Assembly: GCF_004793475.1 (NCBI RefSeq)
Contig: NZ_SRYZ01000020.1
Location: 1-64,000 of the forward strand
DNA length: 64,000 bases
Source of the DNA: Bacteroides muris (ex Afrizal et al. 2022)
GTDB taxonomy: Bacteria; Bacteroidota; Bacteroidia; Bacteroidales; Bacteroidaceae
Direction of reading: 5' to 3'
The notes beneath the pieces are model-generated. The model was not told the DNA's origin. It did not search any database and was given only the letters and a program-made list of their open reading frames with translations. Of this stretch, positions 17,526-26,727 are shown one piece after another; positions within the stretch are counted from its first letter, which is position 1, and each line of letters opens with the position of its first letter. Both the position numbers and the translations under genes were made by a program.

Positions 17526-18596
17526 ATGATGAAGAACTTAGTCTATATATCCATTCTTTCTCTGCTACTCTTGTCTTCCTGCCGTTCCAAGCGGATGATT
17601 ACCGTGTCGCTGCCACGGCCAGCCGTGTATGCAGACAGCACACTGCTTGGCGATACTATCGGGTTGCCTGCCCGCCTTTCGCCGATGTTCACCTTTGACC
17701 AGTCTGATTTGCGTAATGTCTGCCGCCAGCCGACGAAGGGCAAGGCAAAGAAACGGCAGATAAAGAAAACGTCACCGGCACAAAAGGCAATTGTACGGCG
17801 AGGCACAAGAATCACATCGACAACTATCCACGTAGGTTCGGCCTATAAGGGCGTCAGCCGCATTAAGACGTACGACTTCACGCATCGGGACGTGCCTGCC
17901 GCCTTCGAGGGCTTCCGCGTCGCTTTTGTCTCCGACCTGCACTACAAAAGCCTGCTGAAGGAGGAGGGATTGAAGGACCTGGTCCGCCTGCTCATAGACC
18001 AGAAGGCCGACGTGCTGCTGATTGGCGGTGACTTTCACGAAGGCTGCCAGTACGTGCCGCCCGTCATGGCTGCCCTGGCGCAAGTGAAGACGCCGTTGGG
18101 CACCTATGCCGTGCTTGGCAACAATGACTACGAGGCTTGCTATGACGACATCGTGCGCGAAATGAGGCATTATGGCATGCATCTGCTGGAGCATAAGGTG
18201 GACACCCTGCGGCGTGGTGGTGAGCGGATTCTTGTGGCGGGCGTGCGCAATCCTTTCGACTTGGGCAAGAACGGCACATCGCCCACACTCGGCCTTTCGC
18301 CCGACGATTTCGTAATCCTGCTGACGCATACACCGGACTATGCCGAGGACGTTCCGGTGACAAACTCAGACCTCATTCTGGCCGGACATACACATGGAGG
18401 ACAAGTGACATTGTTCGGACTCTACGCGCCGATAGTTCCCTCACACTATGGGCAGCGGTTCCTCTCCGGGCTGAAGTACAACTCAAAGCACATCCCGATG
18501 ATTATCACCAACGGTATCGGCACTTCGCAGAAGGCCATCCGCATGTTTGCTCCTGCAGAGGTGGTGATGATTGTATTGCACCGACTGACGGATTGA
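17526..18596 (+). CDS. Metallophosphoesterase lipoprotein (YkuE-like)
   Basis: Calcineurin-like phosphoesterase anchored by a lipoprotein signal ('LLLLSSCRS'). After a 100-residue linker rich in Lys/Arg comes the catalytic domain: SDLH, GGDF, GNND, 'LTHTPDYA' and GHTHGGQ, all metal motifs intact. YkuE-like enzymes act on lipid or nucleotide phosphodiesters outside the cytoplasm; the substrate here is unknown. I place the start at ATG 17526 (or 17529), because the in-frame TTG at 17514 lies inside the -7 promoter element. Closely followed, convergently, by the PPDK_N gene with only 9 bp between stops. Confidence 0.87.
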   Translation: MMKNLVYISILSLLLLSSCRSKRMITVSLPRPAVYADSTLLGDTIGLPARLSPMFTFDQSDLRNVCRQPTKGKAKKRQIKKTSPAQKAIVRRGTRITSTTIHVGSAYKGVSRIKTYDFTHRDVPAAFEGFRVAFVSDLHYKSLLKEEGLKDLVRLLIDQKADVLLIGGDFHEGCQYVPPVMAALAQVKTPLGTYAVLGNNDYEACYDDIVREMRHYGMHLLEHKVDTLRRGGERILVAGVRNPFDLGKNGTSPTLGLSPDDFVILLTHTPDYAEDVPVTNSDLILAGHTHGGQVTLFGLYAPIVPSHYGQRFLSGLKYNSKHIPMIITNGIGTSQKAIRMFAPAEVVMIVLHRLTD

Positions 18597-18605
18597 TTTA
18601 TTTAT

Positions 18606-21575
18606 TTATTCTTCAGGCATCAGCACCACTCCCAGTTTCTTCTTGCCATCCATCTTTACTACCATCGGCTGGCAGAAATGTACATGCCGCAGGTATTTCG
18701 TCTCGTGTACGGCAGGCTGTGCATTCAGGAATTCCTGATTGTATATGCCGTCGTTCATAAAGGCGTTGATGGTAAAGTATCCCACTCCGAAGGAGGTCAG
18801 GTTCTGGAAGAAGTGGGTTCCCTGGCTGGGGTCTACCCGGTAGTTGGTCAGTCCGGCTTCTACTATCACGCGGGCAGCGCTGATATGTGGCCACTTCACG
18901 GGAATACCGAGCCACGTGTCACTGCTGCCCCAACGTCCGGGACCTACGAGGACATAGTTGCGGCTTTCGTCCAGGAACTGCTGGTTCAGTTTCTCTATTT
19001 CCCAGGCAATCTCTTGGTTGTGGGAGGCGCTATAGTCGTCTGTCTTCACGTAGATGATGTCATGTATCTCGTTCATGATGCCATGTCCCAATGAGTTGTT
19101 GGAACGGAGCAGCACCCGGTTGTCGGGAATGGTGGTAAGATCTTCATCCAGCATCTCCTTGGTGTCGACTATCGGGCGGATTTGCAGCAGGTAGAAGGTA
19201 CCGGTCTTGTCCTTCTCGCGGCTCATGGTGGCGGCAAACTCTATCTCTACTGGACGGCGCATCTCCTGCTCTCCGTGTTTTAAAGCCAGTTGCAGGATGC
19301 GTGGCAGGGGGAATACGTCGTGTTGCAGGATATTGGCAAAAGTGATGACCTTGCGGCCGCCGGGATAAAGGCCATCGCGGATAATCTGGTCGTAGGGGTC
19401 GTAGGTGGAGGCAATGTAGTTCAGCGCTCCATCTTTTTCCGCTTCCTTGACGTGCAGTTTCAGCAGGTTGAAGCCGTCGTCGATGGAGAAGTTGTGACCG
19501 GCATTGCGCAGGTCGAGGGCGTAGAAGCGGGTTTGGGTCTCTTTGAGGGCAATTTCCATTTCGCTGGTTTGCAGCACCTTGCTGGGGTGATAGGGCGAGA
19601 AGCGAAGCGTCATGCCGCCATCCACAATATATTTGCCCAAGCCGAGTGCCAAATTGACGATACCTTCTTCTGCCTTCTCGTCGCCGATGGGGTAGTAGTT
19701 GAGCGAACGTGCCACGCCGGACATGCTGGGGTAGTAGCGGTCGCCATACTGGTTGCCTACCACCTCTTGCAGGATAACAGCCATCTTTTCCTGGTCGATG
19801 ACATTGCTTGTTGCCTGCATATATGCCTTCGAGTCGCGGAAGTAGACCGAAGCATATACTCCTTTGATGGCATCGCTCAGCATGCGCAGCATCTCGTACT
19901 TGTCGTCCAGATAGGGAATCATATAGGTATTGTAGATACCGGCGAAGGGTTGGTAGTGCGAGTCTTCCAGTAGCGAAGACGAACGGACAGCGATGGGGGA
20001 CTTCACTACATCAAAGAAGGTGAAGAAATCTTCCACCAGGCGGTCGGGCAGCTTGGCTTTGAGGAAGTAACGCAGGATGACGTCATCATTGACATCTGAC
20101 AAGGCTATCTGATACAGGTTGTTGGTATCCATAAACTCGTCGAACACATCAGTACAGAGCACAATGGTCTTGGGGATGGCGACACGGGCATTCTCAAACT
20201 CTTCGAACTCGGGGTGGTGTTTCACCAGATTGTCGATAAAAGCAAGTCCGCGTCCCTTGCCGCCCAGCGAACCGTCACCGATGCGGGCAAAGTTGGAATA
20301 GCGGTCGAAGCGGTCGCGTTTGAAGACTGCCACCACTCCCTGGTTTTTCATCTTGCGGTATTTTACGATAGCCTCGAAGATGATTCTGCGGTGGGCGTCC
20401 ACGTCTTGCAGGCTATTCCAGGTGATGGGCCGCAGGAACTCTGCCACGGGGAACATGGCACGCGAGTAGAGCCAGCGGCTAATGTGGTTGCGGCTGATGT
20501 GGTAAAGGAACGATTCTGCCGGAACGGCAAAAAGAATGTTTTGAAGCTCTTTGAGATTTTTTACGCGGGCAATCTCTTCCAACGTGTCCGGGTTGCGGAA
20601 AATAAAGTCCCCGAAACCGAAATTGTCCGATACGATACGACGCAGGTCGACGTCCATCTTTTTGGAATTCTTGTCGATGAAGGCTGCATCGTATTTGGCT
20701 GCATATGCCACGTTGTCCGATTCACTGGACTGTATGATAAGGGGTACAAATGGGTCTTCCTTGCGGATGGCGGCGCAGAGCTTGATACCGGCCAGTCCGT
20801 CCTTTTCGCCCCGTTCCATGCGGGGGAAGCGTACGTCAGTGATGACACCTAATATATTGTTCTTGTATTTCTCGTAAATGCCGAAGGCTTCTTCATACGT
20901 ACGTGCCAGGACTATCTTGGGGCGTCCCCTCATGCGCAGCGTGCGCTGGTGAGCATTCAGTGCTTCGGTAGAGAATTCCTGGCTCTGCTTCAATACGAAT
21001 TTATACAGATTGGGCAGGATGGAGGAGTAGAAGCGGATGCCGTCTTCCACCAGTAGGATGAGCTGCACGCCCACTTCGTTGACGTCGTGCTCCAGGTTCA
21101 TCTTGTCCTCTATCAGCTTGATGATTGAAACCAGCAAGTCAGTGTTTCCCAGCCAGCAGAATACATACTCAAAAGGGCTGAGGTCTTCATTGGCAATGCG
21201 CTTGGTGATGCCGTGGCTGAAAGGGGTAAGTATCACCATCGGAATTTGCTCATAAAGGCTTTTGATGTATCGCGCCACATCGAAGCTGTCATTGTCTCCC
21301 GTACCCGGCATGCAGATGATGAGGTCGAAAGAGATGGAGGCCAGTTGTGTCAGTGCTTCTTCGCAAGTGGAAACCTGTGTGAAACGGGGAGGGTAGCGCA
21401 AGGAGAGCGAAGTGTATTCATTGAATATCTTTTCGTCGATGCGGCCATCGTCTTCCAGCATGAAGGCGTCATAAGGATTGGCTATCAGAAGGACGTTGAA
21501 AATGCGCCGTGTCATGAGGTTGGCAAACTGTGTGTCCTTGAAATAGAGCTGGTTTAATTTGAACTTACTGAGCAT
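18606..21575 (-). CDS. Receiver-receiver-PEP/pyruvate-binding (PPDK_N) fusion protein
   Basis: 989 residues, cytoplasmic. Residues about 25-160 resemble a response-regulator receiver without a phospho-Asp ('DLIICMPG'). Residues about 170-310 form an intact receiver: Glu177/Asp178, phospho-acceptor Asp247 (ITDVRFP), Ser283-Ser284 and Lys302. From about 430 to 800 runs a PPDK N-terminal ATP-grasp domain ('GSLGGKGRGLAF', 'IAVRSSSLLEDS'). The central phosphohistidine domain and the C-terminal PEP barrel of PEP synthase or PPDK are not recognisable; instead about 160 residues follow ('GPGRWGSSDTWLG', 'DPSQGTHFFQN'). It is therefore unlikely to be an ordinary PEP synthase. A phosphorelay-controlled ATP-dependent phosphotransferase is my inference. 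Confidence 0.75.
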   Translation of the reverse strand: MLSKFKLNQLYFKDTQFANLMTRRIFNVLLIANPYDAFMLEDDGRIDEKIFNEYTSLSLRYPPRFTQVSTCEEALTQLASISFDLIICMPGTGDNDSFDVARYIKSLYEQIPMVILTPFSHGITKRIANEDLSPFEYVFCWLGNTDLLVSIIKLIEDKMNLEHDVNEVGVQLILLVEDGIRFYSSILPNLYKFVLKQSQEFSTEALNAHQRTLRMRGRPKIVLARTYEEAFGIYEKYKNNILGVITDVRFPRMERGEKDGLAGIKLCAAIRKEDPFVPLIIQSSESDNVAYAAKYDAAFIDKNSKKMDVDLRRIVSDNFGFGDFIFRNPDTLEEIARVKNLKELQNILFAVPAESFLYHISRNHISRWLYSRAMFPVAEFLRPITWNSLQDVDAHRRIIFEAIVKYRKMKNQGVVAVFKRDRFDRYSNFARIGDGSLGGKGRGLAFIDNLVKHHPEFEEFENARVAIPKTIVLCTDVFDEFMDTNNLYQIALSDVNDDVILRYFLKAKLPDRLVEDFFTFFDVVKSPIAVRSSSLLEDSHYQPFAGIYNTYMIPYLDDKYEMLRMLSDAIKGVYASVYFRDSKAYMQATSNVIDQEKMAVILQEVVGNQYGDRYYPSMSGVARSLNYYPIGDEKAEEGIVNLALGLGKYIVDGGMTLRFSPYHPSKVLQTSEMEIALKETQTRFYALDLRNAGHNFSIDDGFNLLKLHVKEAEKDGALNYIASTYDPYDQIIRDGLYPGGRKVITFANILQHDVFPLPRILQLALKHGEQEMRRPVEIEFAATMSREKDKTGTFYLLQIRPIVDTKEMLDEDLTTIPDNRVLLRSNNSLGHGIMNEIHDIIYVKTDDYSASHNQEIAWEIEKLNQQFLDESRNYVLVGPGRWGSSDTWLGIPVKWPHISAARVIVEAGLTNYRVDPSQGTHFFQNLTSFGVGYFTINAFMNDGIYNQEFLNAQPAVHETKYLRHVHFCQPMVVKMDGKKKLGVVLMPEE

Positions 21576-21664
21576 GGCTTCTCATGATTTATTGGTTTCG
21601 GAAGGCAAAAGTAATAGAAATCGAACCTATTCGGATAGTTTTTCGACCGTTTTTTTTATGTTTA

Positions 21665-21694
21665 TGCGTAATATTGCATCCGAAAAACAATATA
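21665..21694 (+). promoter_or_regulatory. Candidate HTCS operator, copy 1 (upstream of the HTCS gene)
   Basis: TGCGTAATATTG (21665-21676), 11 bp, then CAATAT (21688-21693). The inverted repeat ATATTG/CAATAT and the 11-bp spacing are repeated exactly at 25716-25745 before the ROK operon. It ends 7 bp before the start codon, so it overlaps the leader or core promoter and may mediate autoregulation. Confidence 0.65.
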
Positions 21695-21700
21695 TAATCT

Positions 21701-24700
21701 ATGTTTGCTCCATATCCGTTTCTATATAAATCCGTTGCATGTACATTTCTGCTGTTATGGGTGTTCGTTTTTTTGTCCGCTGACTTGTTTGCCGGTTCAT
21801 TCCGCACCTTGGGTATCAAGGAGGGATTGGGCAGCCGGCAAGTATTCCAGATAGACAAGGATTCAGCCGGATTTGTCTGGGTGTATACTCATGTCGGGAT
21901 AGACCGTTATGACGGGAATGAAATCAAGCATTACAAGCTGGACGGAATGGTTGATTCCAGGGACAATATCCAGTCTTCCACTACCATGATGTGTGATAAG
22001 GAGGGTATTGTCTGGGTTGCATTGAAGAATGGAAAAATCTATGCATACAACAAACTGACGGACTCTTTCCAATTGCGTGTGGACTTGGCCGGTTACCTGT
22101 CTTCTCCGGTATTGTATAATATTCTGTTTGATGACGAAAACCGTTTGTGGTTGTGTATGTCGAAGGGGCTTTATTCTTGGGAAGAAAGTGCAGGGCTGTC
22201 TTTTGCCGGATTGAAAGGGCAATCTGTCCGTTGCATGGTCCAAATGGAAGATGAAGTGTTTTTTGCAGGCACCGACAAGGGTGTCTTCCGGCTGACGAAG
22301 GCAGGAGCGGCAGGTTCTTCGTCTTTTGAGACGAGGCCGGTTGACCTGTATACGGAGATACATGTGGAATCGCTCCACGTCTTTGGAGCAAAGCTGTTCA
22401 TCGGTACCTTTTCAAACGGTGTATTTGTACTTGACGGTCCCGACGGGAGGATACATTCGTTGAATGACCGGATTCCTCATGTACCTATCCGTTCGTTTGC
22501 AAAGACAAAGGATAATTTGCTGTTGGTGGGAGCCGACGGTGCGGGCGTTTTCTGCATGGATGTTGCGACGGGAGAACTTTTGAACCATTACATGAATAAT
22601 GGGGATGATGACAAAAGTTTGAGTGGTAATACTGTATCCGATATTTGCGTGGATGAATCCGGAGTTGTGTGGATTGGCACTTCTACGAATGGTATCAGCT
22701 ATCTGGATTCGGAGATGCCGGATGTCTGTAGAATCAGGCATGAACGCAATAATGGTAATTCCCTGAAGTCGGACCATGTAAATGTGATATTTCAGGACTC
22801 GGAGGGAGATTATTGGTATGGTACAAACAATGGCGTCAGCCTCTATCAATTCCGGTCACGCAAATGGACTCACTATCTGGACGATATGGAACATAGTGGC
22901 AAAGTGGTATTGGCGCTTGCCGAAGACTCCGAAGGAAATATCTGGGTAGGAGGCTATGGTATCGGTGTCTATTGTATTCATAAACAGACCGGACGGGTAC
23001 AGAAGAAAGAGAAAAGAAATGTACATCCGAAGAAGGGGATAGCCACCGACTATGTTTATGCCATTTATGCGGAAGGGGATTATATCTGGTTCGGTGGTAT
23101 TGAAGGAGAGTTTACCCGTTACGATATACGGACGGATAATTATACATATTACCCGATTGATTGCATTGGTGACATAAAGCCGGGTAAGGATGGTTCATTG
23201 CTGATTGCCGGTTGCAGCGGGTTGGCTGTCTTTGACAAGACGTCGGGAAGCACGCAGTGGTATCAGACGTTTGGAGACATCTCTCTGCATTATCCTATCC
23301 GTTGCCTGATGCAGTCCTCATCCGGCGATATCTGGCTGGCAACAGACGGGGAAGGTCTTATACGTGTTGGGCCGGATGGGAAAGAGGCGCATGCCTATAC
23401 CGTAGATGACAATCTTATCTCCAATTCCATCAACAGTCTGCTGGAGGATAACGAAGGGCGTATCTGGTTCAGTACGGAGAAAGAATTATATTGCTTGGAT
23501 TGTTCCCGGGATATTATCATCAGTGCCAATGATTTTTTGGATGTCAGCTGGGGATATTACAACCCGAATGCTGCCCTTAAGTTGAAGAATGGATGTCTTG
23601 CTTTCGGTACTGCAGAAGGGGTTCTTTCCTTTCTCCCGTCTTTGGACTTAGGGCGCCATGTGTCTGTTGAGCTGATTCTGACAGACTTTAAACTGCTTTA
23701 CGAATCGGTCAAAGCGGGAATGAAAGGCTCTCTTTTGCAAACGAATATCAATGATACCCGGAAAATAGATTTGAAGTATAATCAAAACTCCTTCTCAATT
23801 TCCTTCTCTGCCATCAACTTTGCAGTCCCGCATCGTATCAGATATGAGTATAGGCTCGAAAATCACAATGAAGAGTGGGAACACTCCAATTCAGTGCGGA
23901 ACGTGAGCTATATGAATCTCTCGTCCGGTAAGTATGTATTCCGCTTGCGGGCATTTGATAAGTACACCGGGCAGCAGGTGGGAGAAAGAAGTCTGGACAT
24001 TGTCATTCATAACCCTTACTGGGTTTCGTGGTGGGCGCTGCTCATCTATTTCATCTTGTTGTCTGTCTTTGTCTGCATGTTTGTGCAGTATAGAAGGCAT
24101 AAGGTGAACGAGGGGCGTATAAGGGACAAGATACGTTCCTTTATCAGTATAGCCCATGATATCCGTACACCGGTTACTTTAATAAAGGCTCCGCTGAGCG
24201 AGCTCGAAGCGCAGGAGGGACTTCCGGAGCAGGGTAAGAAAACCGTTGCGGTGGCAATGAAGAATGTGGAAAAACTGATGGGAATGATTACTCAACTGCT
24301 TGAGTTGCAGAAAACGGAACTGCATGCCGAGGAGTGTCTGAAGGTTTCTCCATACGACATTAAGGCTTATCTGGAGGAAAAAATGGCGGAGTTTCACTTA
24401 GCCGCCATGCAGAAGAGCGTCGGGATAGAGTTGGAGGTGGAGCCGGATATGCCCAAGGTCTGGATTGACCGGGAGAAGATGGATCATATCATAGACAATC
24501 TGCTCTCCAATGCCTTGAAGTATACAGAGAAGGGAGTCATTCACATACTGGTGAAGACTGCAAGAAAGAAGTGGACTATTGAAGTGAAGGATACGGGTAT
24601 CGGCATTCCGAAAGAGGAGCAGGGCAATATCTTCCACGAATATTATAGAGCCCAGAATGCCATGAACTTTGAGGAAACCGGTTCGGGTATCGGTCTGATG

Positions 24701-25633
24701 ATTACGCGCCGCATTGTGAAACAGCATCACGGCACCATCTCTTTCAGTAGCGTGGAAGGGCAGGGAACTACGTTTACGATAACTTTCCCGCAGAGGATAA
24801 AGGCGAGCGTGGCGGTGGAAGCGAAGGCTGACGGCCAGGAAGAACCTCAGGCCGCTACCGGGGCTGTGCATGAAGAAACAGAACGTTCCGGGAAGAATGT
24901 CCTTCTTCTGGCGGAGGACGATGTGGATATGAGGGAGTATCTGGTGGATAGCTTGTCTTCCGAATATAAGGTAGTTGCCGTGCCCGACGGCGGAAAGGCA
25001 TTGGAGACGGCAAGGGAAATCAATCCTGATATCATTATCTCGGACATTGTGATGCCGGTACTGGAAGGTGATGAATTGTGCCGGATTCTGAAATCATCGG
25101 TAGATACAAGCCATATACCTATTATATTACTGACCGCACTGAGTGAGAGGGAAAATATCATCTTCGGACTGGAGGCCGGTGCCAATGACTACATCATCAA
25201 GCCTTTCGACTTGTCTGTGCTGAAAGTGCGTATCAGGAATATTCTTCAGAATAGGCAGCATTTGCGCGAAACCGTGTTGGCGATGGATGCGCAGCCCGAA
25301 GAGACAGACTATACCAGCCAGTTGGACAAGGAGTTTCTGGACAAGGTTATGAAAGTGATTGAGGAGGAGTTGTCCGATTCGGAGTTCTCCATCAATGACT
25401 TCTGCCGGATGCTGGGCATGAGCCGCACTTCTGTCTATAATAAGATAAAGACGCTGACTGGGCAGGGACCGAATGACTTCATCCGCATTGTCCGTTTGAA
25501 CAAGGCAAAAGAGCTGCTGGTTTCCCGGAAATATTCGATAGGGGAAGTGGCGAATATGGTCGGATTTTCTGACCCGAAATATTTCAGTACATGCTTCAAA
25601 AAGCAGTTTGGTACCAGTCCCAGCAAAATTTAG
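21701..25633 (+). CDS. Hybrid two-component system regulator (HTCS)
   Basis: One-protein sensor and regulator of a glycan locus, 1310 residues. N-terminal signal anchor; two periplasmic seven-bladed Reg_prop propellers (repeated 'DxxGxxWxGT' strands, about residues 30-660) and a Y_Y_Y domain (to about 770); membrane segment about 774-797; histidine kinase with phospho-His819 (AHDIRTP), then the N box 'NLLSNALKYT', 'DTGIGIP' and 'GSGIGL'; receiver with Asp1115 (ISDIVMP); AraC-type HTH from about 1215 to the end ('IGEVANMVGFSDPKYFSTCFKK', in pieces). All catalytic residues are present. It should sense a periplasmic oligosaccharide and drive the genes downstream. The same dyad stands before this gene and before the ROK operon. 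Confidence 0.95.
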   Translation: MFAPYPFLYKSVACTFLLLWVFVFLSADLFAGSFRTLGIKEGLGSRQVFQIDKDSAGFVWVYTHVGIDRYDGNEIKHYKLDGMVDSRDNIQSSTTMMCDKEGIVWVALKNGKIYAYNKLTDSFQLRVDLAGYLSSPVLYNILFDDENRLWLCMSKGLYSWEESAGLSFAGLKGQSVRCMVQMEDEVFFAGTDKGVFRLTKAGAAGSSSFETRPVDLYTEIHVESLHVFGAKLFIGTFSNGVFVLDGPDGRIHSLNDRIPHVPIRSFAKTKDNLLLVGADGAGVFCMDVATGELLNHYMNNGDDDKSLSGNTVSDICVDESGVVWIGTSTNGISYLDSEMPDVCRIRHERNNGNSLKSDHVNVIFQDSEGDYWYGTNNGVSLYQFRSRKWTHYLDDMEHSGKVVLALAEDSEGNIWVGGYGIGVYCIHKQTGRVQKKEKRNVHPKKGIATDYVYAIYAEGDYIWFGGIEGEFTRYDIRTDNYTYYPIDCIGDIKPGKDGSLLIAGCSGLAVFDKTSGSTQWYQTFGDISLHYPIRCLMQSSSGDIWLATDGEGLIRVGPDGKEAHAYTVDDNLISNSINSLLEDNEGRIWFSTEKELYCLDCSRDIIISANDFLDVSWGYYNPNAALKLKNGCLAFGTAEGVLSFLPSLDLGRHVSVELILTDFKLLYESVKAGMKGSLLQTNINDTRKIDLKYNQNSFSISFSAINFAVPHRIRYEYRLENHNEEWEHSNSVRNVSYMNLSSGKYVFRLRAFDKYTGQQVGERSLDIVIHNPYWVSWWALLIYFILLSVFVCMFVQYRRHKVNEGRIRDKIRSFISIAHDIRTPVTLIKAPLSELEAQEGLPEQGKKTVAVAMKNVEKLMGMITQLLELQKTELHAEECLKVSPYDIKAYLEEKMAEFHLAAMQKSVGIELEVEPDMPKVWIDREKMDHIIDNLLSNALKYTEKGVIHILVKTARKKWTIEVKDTGIGIPKEEQGNIFHEYYRAQNAMNFEETGSGIGLMITRRIVKQHHGTISFSSVEGQGTTFTITFPQRIKASVAVEAKADGQEEPQAATGAVHEETERSGKNVLLLAEDDVDMREYLVDSLSSEYKVVAVPDGGKALETAREINPDIIISDIVMPVLEGDELCRILKSSVDTSHIPIILLTALSERENIIFGLEAGANDYIIKPFDLSVLKVRIRNILQNRQHLRETVLAMDAQPEETDYTSQLDKEFLDKVMKVIEEELSDSEFSINDFCRMLGMSRTSVYNKIKTLTGQGPNDFIRIVRLNKAKELLVSRKYSIGEVANMVGFSDPKYFSTCFKKQFGTSPSKI

Positions 25634-25715
25634 AGCTATGAAGACTGCTTTTGAACCACTGCTGACAAGTATTAAACCTTTTTTGTCAGAGAATAAACCC
25701 TTGTCTCCCTGATAG

Positions 25716-25745
25716 TGCGTAATATTGTGGACAGTAAACAATATT
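25716..25745 (+). promoter_or_regulatory. Candidate HTCS operator, copy 2 (upstream of the ROK operon)
   Basis: TGCGTAATATTG (25716-25727), 11 bp, then CAATATT (25739-25745), 18 bp before the ROK ATG. It shares 12 of 12 bases in the left half and the exact spacing with copy 1. An outer TGCG/CGCA pair (25716 and about 25752) extends the dyad here. Confidence 0.7.
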
Positions 25746-25763
25746 AAAAAACGCATATAAAAA

Positions 25764-26705
25764 ATGGAAACGTATTTAGGTCTTGATTTAGGAGGCACGA
25801 AGTTGCTGATTGGCGAAATGGATAGCCGTGGTAACATTTTGAGGTATAAGAAATATGACTCCGGTTACTTTAATCAGCAGGCTGCGCTGGAAATCATCAA
25901 GTCGTCGCTCGATGATTATATCCGTACCGTGGGCTGGTATGACCAGAAGCCTGTAGCGATGGGGGTTGGTCTGATAGGGCGTGTAGATTCCAACGAAGGT
26001 GTCTGGCTGCAGATTGACCCGAGCAGGACACAGCGGATTGAGTTGGCAAAGGAACTGTCGGATATATATGGCATGCCTTGCCATATAGACAATGATGTGA
26101 AGAGCGCTACAAGAGCCGAACGTGTCTGGGGATTCGGACAAATTTCCAAAAACTTTATATACGTAAATGTAGGTACAGGCATTGCTGTGGGTACGGTGAT
26201 AAATGGGAGACAAATCCGTGGTAGCCATTTCAATGCCGGCGAAGTGGGACACGTGCGTGTAGGTGTGAACATAGGCATCAAATGCGGGTGTGGGCGGATG
26301 GACTGTGTGGAGGCGATTGCTGCCGGCATAGGTTTTGACAATTGTGCCCGTCTGCTCCGCAACCAGTATGAGACCGGCCTGCATATTCCGGCAGAAAAAG
26401 GGGAACGGGTGATTGTGAGTGAGGTGTTTGCACTCTGTCAGAAAGGTGACCCTCTCTGTACGGTGCTGGTGGAGAATGCAGCTGAGGCGCTTGCCAATCT
26501 TATCATGAATCTGGTACGTGTGATTGACCCGGACACGGTGGTGTTAGGTGGAGGCATTGTGGCCGACGGATATATGCACGAGAAGATTCTGGAAAAACTT
26601 CATCCTACGACCATGCGTTTTGTCAGCAACGGGGTTGTCATTACGAAACTGAATCCCGGATTTATCGGGCTTCTGGGAGCCGGAGCGGTGGCGATGAATA
26701 TGTGA
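25764..26705 (+). CDS. ROK-family sugar kinase
   Basis: Cytoplasmic ROK kinase, expected to phosphorylate GlcNAc, glucosamine or another hexose. N-terminal phosphate loop 'GLDLGGTK', 'HIDNDVKSATRAE' with the catalytic Asp, 'GTGIAVG', 'NAGEVGH' and the zinc motif 'CGCGRMDCVE' (the usual Gly before the third Cys is Asp). 313 residues, no N-terminal HTH, so a kinase and not a NagC-type repressor. First gene of an operon with a NagB-like gene 22 bp downstream, which favours an amino sugar as substrate. Confidence 0.88.
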   Translation: METYLGLDLGGTKLLIGEMDSRGNILRYKKYDSGYFNQQAALEIIKSSLDDYIRTVGWYDQKPVAMGVGLIGRVDSNEGVWLQIDPSRTQRIELAKELSDIYGMPCHIDNDVKSATRAERVWGFGQISKNFIYVNVGTGIAVGTVINGRQIRGSHFNAGEVGHVRVGVNIGIKCGCGRMDCVEAIAAGIGFDNCARLLRNQYETGLHIPAEKGERVIVSEVFALCQKGDPLCTVLVENAAEALANLIMNLVRVIDPDTVVLGGGIVADGYMHEKILEKLHPTTMRFVSNGVVITKLNPGFIGLLGAGAVAMNM

Positions 26706-26727
26706 TTAAGAATTAACGATTAAGAAT

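Noticed and set aside
19290-20852. Several long plus-strand open frames opposite the receiver/PPDK_N gene
   Set aside because: They are antisense shadows; the minus-strand gene has intact domains over the whole stretch.
21700-21707. TATGTTTG as -7 promoter element of the HTCS gene
   Set aside because: It covers the start codon itself, and no later in-frame start would keep the signal sequence; the match is probably accidental.
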